The notes under the pieces were generated by a model that was not told where the DNA came from, did no database searches, and saw only the letters and a program-made list of their open reading frames with translations. A stretch of DNA of 64,000 bases from Apostichopus japonicus (lineage: Eukaryota; Echinodermata; Holothuroidea; Aspidochirotida; Stichopodidae), in NCBI RefSeq assembly GCF_037975245.1, contig NC_092574.1, positions 4,063,001 to 4,127,000 of the forward strand, read 5' to 3'. The translations under genes were made by a program, and so were the position numbers. Shown here one piece after another: positions 53,401 to 62,400 of the stretch; positions within the stretch are counted from its first letter, which is position 1; each line of letters begins with the position of its first letter.

Positions 53401-56400
53401 CAAACTAACAAGTATCATGTACTACACTAGCTTTGTAAGGTTTCAATACTCATTACATTAAAATACAATAAACCAATTTTACTTACATCTGCACCTGAAA
53501 ACACTAATCGGAGGCACTCCCTCAGGTTTTCATTTTCAACTGCAAGGATTAGAGACTGTAGACAAATGCAAGACTGTTAGTTTCCTGAATCTCTTAAATG
53601 TTTCATGAAAGAGATATGGGAATATCTTTGCTGCTTATTTTTATACCTGCATAACTTCAAGGTTGTACGACCCATTGTATGGAATGAAAGTATATCTCTC
53701 CCCAAATATAGGGCAAAGGTGCTGTGTGCAATTGAGAATTATGCCATCTCAAAATAATTTTGAAATAGTTTAGCATGCTCACATCAGATAATATCTATAT
53801 GGTAGGTATGGTGATCAAGAGAAGCAGGATAATGTAGAGTATATATTATGTGAAATGTTACATGAGAGATATCTTCTGACAATATAGCACTAAAGATATC
53901 ACCATTAAAATCAAAGAGATATTACGGATGATACTGTACATAGAAGAGTGTACCGAAACAACTAGGATTGCTCATTAGTGAATCATAGCTACAGAAAACA
54001 TGCATGGTCACACAAGGAAAGAAAAACCATGTTTGAGAACACACAATCTATTATAAACAACAGATACTTGGGTATTAAAACAGTTCAAAGGACCAAGTAC
54101 CTTATACTGTGTCTAACAAGACAGAGAATCACACAGAGCACACAGTACAAGCATGTCTGCTCCATTTCTAATGTAAGACAAACTGCCTGCAACAGCCTAT
54201 AATATTTCAGAATAATCAAATTAAAATTTCACAACAGTGATGCTATTGATGAATGCATGTGTACTACAGAATGGACCAATTTGTGGTAACCATAGAGTGT
54301 GTGCCTATTAGTTACCAAAGAGAAGGACTTAAATGCATCAGGGCTACCATGGAACTGGTACTAGTACTGGAACTAGTAGTACCTGGAACTGGTACTAGTA
54401 CTGGAACTGTTACTATCAGTACAAAGACTGATCAAACTATTAACAAATTAGTCAAGCCTATGCCACTGATTGTTACTATATCAGGATATACAAGAATCCA
54501 ATAGCTATTGACACACATCAATAAGTCCCTTACATCAGTTGCCAGTTTTCCTTCAGTTTCCTTTCAAGACTAGCCAACAATCTGGCATTAATTGATTTGA
54601 AAGTTTAAACATCCATAAAACTACAAAGAAAGCAATAAAAAGGCCTTCTTAGCCATGATTTGAGCTACCCAAAAATAGGTGTTACTGATGCTATAATAAA
54701 AATCTATTCTAATAGCTTGGTTTCACTTTCTTTGAGCATAGGCAAACACTACTGCTTATAATAGAACACACTGAATTTAATGGTCTAATATTTTCTGAAA
54801 AAGTATAATAATGAACCCTTCTCTATTCACACATTCATTATAGTTCAACCATCTTTCTGTTTCCTATTAACACTGTGCTGATCTATTTCCTAGGTACACA
54901 ACATGAAATACTAACAGCAGGAAAACCATACATTCTGCGGAAGATTTTCTATAAACATACAATGCAGTTACAATATACTATACTGTAGCTATATGAGACA
55001 GGGTTGCATGAAAGACATGATACTCCACTAAGTAAATAAATTGAGAGAATTGACCCAAAAAAAACAAGTCACATTTCCTAATGCACATTACTTTTGCACT
55101 ATTCCCCATTGTAAGTAGCTAACATTATTAACAGGCTCCTCAGAATTTGGTTAGTTATTTTCAACGTTGATAAGCAATGGGTTAAAAATATTAGATTACA
55201 TAACAGCAACATGCGAACAACAACGATGAATACAAAATAAATTGCTGGAGAACTTGCAAAAAAGTGACCAACAGATGCATGGTTATTGTTAATAATGTTT
55301 TAAAGGTAAGTCCAAGGTGCAGTGAGGTCATGGGTCACATTTTAAGTTTTTACTTCCAGTGGCATAGCAAGGAACAAACTGGTCCTGGTGAAGCAACAAA
55401 AACAGGCCTCAAAGAAGAGTCAACATTTACCCAAGCTCAAACATGTAATTTGACATGGATGGGAATTTTCACATATTTGGTATCTTCAGATGCATGGATA
55501 TGGCACTCTCAGGCTTTGTCTGTTAAAGACAGGATTTTGATTTCAATATTTGGTGGGTATTGAGAGAGAACTTTAAGAACTGCACTGAACAGTATTAAAG
55601 ACAAAAGAAATGAATACAATCTTGATACTACAACCGTCTTGAGATGATTGGTGGTCAATGACACTGATCCCTCCCCTCTCCCTGCTGGGGCCTGGGCCAT
55701 GGGAGTTTGCACTGCTGGGGCCTGGGCCATGGGAGTTTGCACTGCTGGGGCCTGGGCCATGGGAGTTTGCAATGCTGGGACATGGGCCATGGGAGTTTGC
55801 ACTGCTGGGGCCTGGGCCATGGGAGTTTGCACTGCTGGGGCCTGGGTCATGGGAGTTTGCACTGCTGGGGCCTGGGCCATGGGAGTTTGCACCAATGATT
55901 AAGTCACAACAAGGAGAGAAACCTGAGTTCCTCCATGTTAGTATCAAGAGGACTTCCTTGGTCATTGGAAAATGGATATATTACACCACAAATACTAAAA
56001 CACATCAAGGAAGATTTAGTTAAGCATTCTGTACACTCAACAGAGTGACATTATGTAGATTATATATCACAATGGATGACAGATGCACAAAATGCAATTT
56101 GAAATGCATGCTACATTTGTAAGTTTTGGTGTTAACAACTACTAGGGGCAACACACACAAAAACTTACACGAGAAAGCGTAGACTTTTTCACCGACTTCC
56201 TCTGAAAAATTGTATCATCAACATTGCATGAATAGACTGACATAATTGAGAACATCAAAAAAGCAAGTCCAGGTGACCCCTCTCCCACCCAACCTTCCCA
56301 CACCTTTTACAAAAAAAGATGCAAGTGTTTAAAGAGTAGCAAATGTCTTTAAGGTATGCCACACAACCATTGAAAATGTACATCGGTAAAGACAACTTTC

Positions 56401-59400
56401 TTATTAAACACCTTATTTAACCCTGATTATAACCCTGATTATATCCCTTTGGAGGTTTCAATACTCTGTGTAAGAGCCAACAACATGAAGGTGAAATGTC
56501 ATGCAGAAGTCTATCACATCTAATGACAAGTTCTTAAAACCACATTTTTTGTTGAATTTGCTACAAACTGGTGGTAGCATACATGACCATTGAAGAAGCA
56601 CCAGCTATCTGATAAAGCAGTCAATTATTTTAGTCCAGTTAAGTTGCTCAAGGTAAGATGGCACTGGGTATCAAGGTTTGTAAATGAAACAAAGCAATAC
56701 ACTCAATTTATGGGATACAAAAATTGCTTGTATTCTGTGAAATTGTTCATAATTTGCTAATTAGGGGAAACCAGATAATTGTAACCAGCAAAGATCATTT
56801 AAGCTAGATTTAGGTTGTCCAATTATGACTGAATATAACATGGCATGGTCAGAGAGACTCAATGTTACAAAACCAGACAGCTCTTAAGTAAGTTGTCAAA
56901 GAATACTACAAAAACAAACCCAGCTATCTGCAGCAATGTATTAATATCACAATAGTTTGACAGTTAGGAAGACATCAAGGCAAGTGCTGGATACATGATA
57001 TTGTGTCCATAATAGTCAAATAGCCTAGTTGCTGCCTATCCAATGGAGCTAGGTTTGACAATATGTGGAAATATTGACATTTATTGACATGTCAAGTTAT
57101 ATTATTACAATATTACCATAACATTTGACAAATTGTGAAAATGTTGAGATGCCATGTTATGTACAGCACTTGTAAACACTTCAAAAACATGATACTTGTT
57201 GACTTGTCAAGTTACACTAACATGAAATCTTGTCAAAAGGTACCATAAATAAAACAAATAAGTACCATAAATATGCAACTTGATTGTCCCTTCAGTCCCA
57301 CCGTAAATACGTAATATAATATGTGTAACACTGTACAATAACACTGTGTACTCTCAGTACAGGTATATATCTGTTAGGAATTTAAGTGGAGGAAATTAAG
57401 GAAGTAAACTCACCCTGTTCAAGAAAGACCTCTCCACTTCCACTTTGGCACAATATTTTGCATGTTTGTATTTGGCTTCTATAAACACTTGCCTGTCCTC
57501 ACTGAAAAAGGAACAAAATGGAGAGGTTTCCTCTATACTTCCTTTTACCATTTTTTTTTTAGAGAAATCTAAACATCACCTCAACTTCCTGTCAATAAAA
57601 TTCTGCAATGGTAATTTATATATATTATCACATCTTAATGAGCACACGTTAAAAATGATACAATGCAGACAAATATGAACAGAGACAGTCTTGGTGTGCC
57701 TTTTAGACAGCCTCACAGCTTACTTTGTTGTTTATACAGTATACTAACATTGATTCATTTTGATTCTTACTGCCCAAAAAAAGTGTCTTATAATCATAAT
57801 AATGTGTACACTTGGTATTGCGCGAGTATCCCCCCGAAGACGCTCATGGTGCAATGCCTATAACCAACCGTCTATTATATTACATAACGGTTCTCAAGTC
57901 ACTGTGGACGATACACGATGAGCTGCCACATAGGGCGCTAAATCGTATTTAGAGATCAGACACACATATTCCCCCACTCCGTACTGATATGCTGAGCACC
58001 AAGCAAGATGGCAGTAGGTCCCATTTTTAAAGTCTTTGGTATGACTTGGCCCGGAGTCGAACCCCGAACCTTCCGGCTGATAAGCGGATGCTCTAACCAC
58101 TAGGCTAACCAGTAGTGTGATCCTACATAGGACTAAATCCTTAACCTTCATACCTGATATTCTTTGTTTCTATGTAGTTAGTTATAGGTCATTAATAATT
58201 GTTATTAATAATTTATTCTGTTTAATGCATTGATTAAACCTGACCCATTATTGCCTTGTTAGATGTGCATTAACTTTCAATAAAGTACAAATCATAGGAA
58301 ATTTATGTTTACGATTTCATCTCAGTGAACTTGCAGTTTTATCGAGATATTAGATAAGTTTACATCTTTGACAAAGTTTTTCAGTTTCATTCCTACCAAA
58401 TAACTGTAATGATGCAATCATTTGACACTTCTGCAGGACCTCATGATGAAAGAAATTCCCAAGCCAACATAATGAGACCATAAAGAGATATTCTAGCTGT
58501 TCATTAATGAGTCACATAGATTTGTAAAGGATGACAATTTCCCTTCATAAATAGCATGTTTCATTGCCCACATTATACCATAGAAGAAAACAAACACAGA
58601 AAACTTACAAGGTGTCTCCAGGATGTAACTTTATTTCATCTTCGTCCTGTAAATTACCTTCCCAGAATGCATTGCTGGTTTGGTTACCAATGTTAATCAT
58701 CATACCTAGTAAGTCTTCAGTCCAAACCTTTTCATCCATTTTCAAGGAGCGCACTTTTGATATATGAACCCCTAAGTTCCTGTGACATCCTGTGAGTGAA
58801 TTAAAAAAGGAGTCATCTCTGAGAAGTTTGCTGCAATTAATTACTTAAGTTGATATAGTGCAGGGTACTTCATGCTAAACCTGCTTACTATGAGTAGTGT
58901 GTTCCATACAAACACTGGTGTAACTAATCACCTAAAGGATGTGCAATCATATGGTAATTCTCTAACTTATTTGTTGACTACAAACAGTTTTCATAAGTTA
59001 CGTTCAACTGCTGTGAGAATGTAGCCAAGATTGAATTTAAGCATTGTCAAACAAAGTAAACTGACATGTTTGAGGTATTAAACACATATTGTGAAACTTG
59101 TGAACGTGCTGCTTGACTATAAGTTGTGCCCAACTAGCAGCTTTATGTTGAAATACCCAAAGGATGACTACTTTAATATCCTTAATACATTCATAGCTAA
59201 AAGTTGCCTTCCTTAAATATGCATCATCCATATATCCATCCTTTTAGTGTTGTTGGGAATGTTGATATGAGTTTTGCTATGACAAGCTAACCTATGCAAT
59301 ATCAATGCAATTGAAAGAAAGATGACAAACACATCACAAGAAATTTTACATATTTTGTGAGAGTTACATTTCATAATCAATGGACTAATGGATGGTTTGT

Positions 59401-62400
59401 AAAATTGCTGTTTGTGAGAGGTTTGTGTTTATTCCTTCAATTTTTGTCCAAAATTGAAAAAGGTCAAATGTTTGTGTAATTAGCACTGTTATGATCTATA
59501 CATGTGTTGCTGTTGGCCCTATATATGGTCAAAACATTTGGTCAACTAGCCATTTGTAGTCAATGTTTTTTGGGGGGCTCACATGGATTTTATATTAGGT
59601 GACATTGATTTAGTGAGTTAACACTATCACATAAAATAGCTAAGGATTGACTGCATAAAAGCACTGACCCTCAATCCATTTAGTGATTGCAGGTAGATTA
59701 ATGACTGAGCAGAATATTAGTATCATGGAAAGAATTTTAAGAAATTTAAGAAATATGTTACATTCCACTGAAATTAATCCAATAACCTCTAAAGCATACT
59801 TAGTTTTAAATTGTTGACACAGCAACCATGAATATTTGCAAACTTTGTGTTTCAGTAAAAAGTAGTAAAATACTTAAAAATACATGAATACCAACAACTG
59901 GAAATGAACCAATGAGTCACTACTATATCAATATTTAGATCTTGGGAAGTTAGTTTCAACTGAAATATTGGCAATTCATTTCCCAAGGAAGTGCTAGATT
60001 AACACAATGGTAAAATAACCATGAAAATCATTTAAATACCTATAATGGTATAAACTGCTTTAATTCCTTTAATTACTACTAACCTGAACAAGCTTTGCAT
60101 ATAACAATTCCAAGGTTAATTGAAGCCCAATCAGGATCTTCACAGAAGAAAAAAGAAGAATATATGAATATAAAAACAGTTAAAGTTATGGTCACGTCCT
60201 GCTACAACAGATTAGAAGTTACTGAAAAAATAATATTTTTAACATATATTCACAAAGATTAAAATTAGTGATGAGATTGCAGAAAACTGCATGGTCCCTT
60301 TAAGGTAACATTCTGTCCAACAGGGATACTTTTGTCTATGGTGACAAAAGCAGTTCCAAGCATAGTCCATATATGAGACCATAGATTATTGAGCAAAACC
60401 AGGCCTGTATCTAGAAATTCTGATTTGGGGGCACCAACAATTTAAGGGAGGCACAATGGCTGTGTTCTATAACTTGTGCAGTTTTCTTCATGAAGAAGGA
60501 TGGTGGTAAAAATGGTTGCTACAGTAGTCTGCACAGAGTAGGGCAGCGACAGAGAGGGGGGGGGGGGGGACTTCACATATTAAACACGAGAAGAGCTATA
60601 CAGCTCTCATGGGCCTAACCATGTATAATTCTGGCAAAGGGAGAGGCATTCAGGGCCCGGAATAAGATCAAGGGATCCCCACTGACAGACAGCATATTAC
60701 AACAACAACAAAAGTCCTAGTTTACAGTACATAAATATATATAAAATTTAAGCACAGCACAACCTACATATTCGAAAATTCTTCAACATCGTTTCAAAAG
60801 TTGCAAGGGCTACCCCTCTCCGAATCTTATCCCCACCCCCCCTAGACTCAGAAGTGATGGTTGCACCACTTACAGCACTTACACTACACAATATGATAGA
60901 TCTACTACACATAGCATGACAGACTACCACAAACAGTACTGCAGAGCCAATGAACATACTCATACAGGATAAATACCAATTATAGTACAGACCTACTACA
61001 TGCAATATACCATACAGGATAAATACCTATTATAGCACAGAAATACTACATGCAATATTATAGCACAGACCTACTACATGCAATATACCATACAGGATAA
61101 ATACCTATTATAGCACAGACCTACTACATGCAATATACCATACAGGATAAATACCTATTATAGCACAGACCTACAACATGCAATATACCATACAGGATAA
61201 ATACCTATTATAGCACAGACCTACTACATGCAAGTTACCATACAGGATAAATACCTATTATAGTACAGACCTACTACATGCAATATACCATACAGGATAA
61301 ATACCTATTATAGCACAGAAATACTACATGCAATATACCATACAGGATAAATACCTATTATAGCACAGACCTACTACTTGCAATATACCATACAGGATAA
61401 ATACCTATTATAGCACAGAAATACTACATGCAATATACCATACAGGATAAATACCTATTATTGCACAGCCCTACTACATGCAATATACCATACAGGATAA
61501 ATACCTATTATAGTACAGACCTACTACATGCAATATACCATACAGGATAAATACCTATTATAGCACAGAAATACTACATGCAATATACCATACAGGATAA
61601 ATACCTATTATTGCACAGCCCTACTACATGCAATATACCATACAGGATAAATACCTATTATAGTACAGACCTACTACATGCAATATACCATACAGGATAA
61701 ATACCTATTATTGCACAGCCCTACTACATGCAATATACCATACAGGATAAATACCTATTATAGTACAGACCTACAACATGCAATATACCATACAGGATAA
61801 ATACCTATTATAGCACAGAAATACTACATGCAATATACCATACAGGATAAATACCTATTATTGCACAGCCCTACTACATGCAATACACCATACAGGATAA
61901 ATACCTTTTATAGCACATACCTACAACATGCAATATACTAGACTTGCTTGTAATATAACAGACCATCACTGCCAGTAAAACAGTACTTCATCAATCACAT
62001 TCAACAAATACCTATTATAGTACAGACCTACTACATGCCATATACCATACAGGATAAATACCTATTATAGTACAGACCTACTACAAGCAATATACCATAC
62101 AGGATAAATACCTATTATAGTACAGACCTACTTCTTGCAATATACCATACAGAATAAATACCTATTATAGTACAGACCTACTTCTTGCAATATACCATAC
62201 AGGATAAATACCTATTATTGCACAGACCTACTTCTTGCAATATACCATACAGGATAAATACCTATTATAGTACAGACCTACTACATGCAATATACCATAC
62301 AGGATAAATACCTATTATAGCACAGAAATACTACATGCAATATACCATACAGGATAAATACCTATTATAGTACAGACCTACTTCTTGCAATATACCATAC

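Noticed and set aside
55509-55965. Proline- and alanine-rich open frames over the 30-bp array, which might pass for a repeat protein or an ARAP exon
   Set aside because: The unit is 30 bases, so all frames stay open automatically. There is no usable acceptor next to the array, and the ARAP exons on both sides already join in phase without it.
58048-58123. A functional tRNA gene with an Asp-like anticodon
   Set aside because: The anticodon stem has a mismatch, the acceptor stem does not pair, and a SINE body follows.
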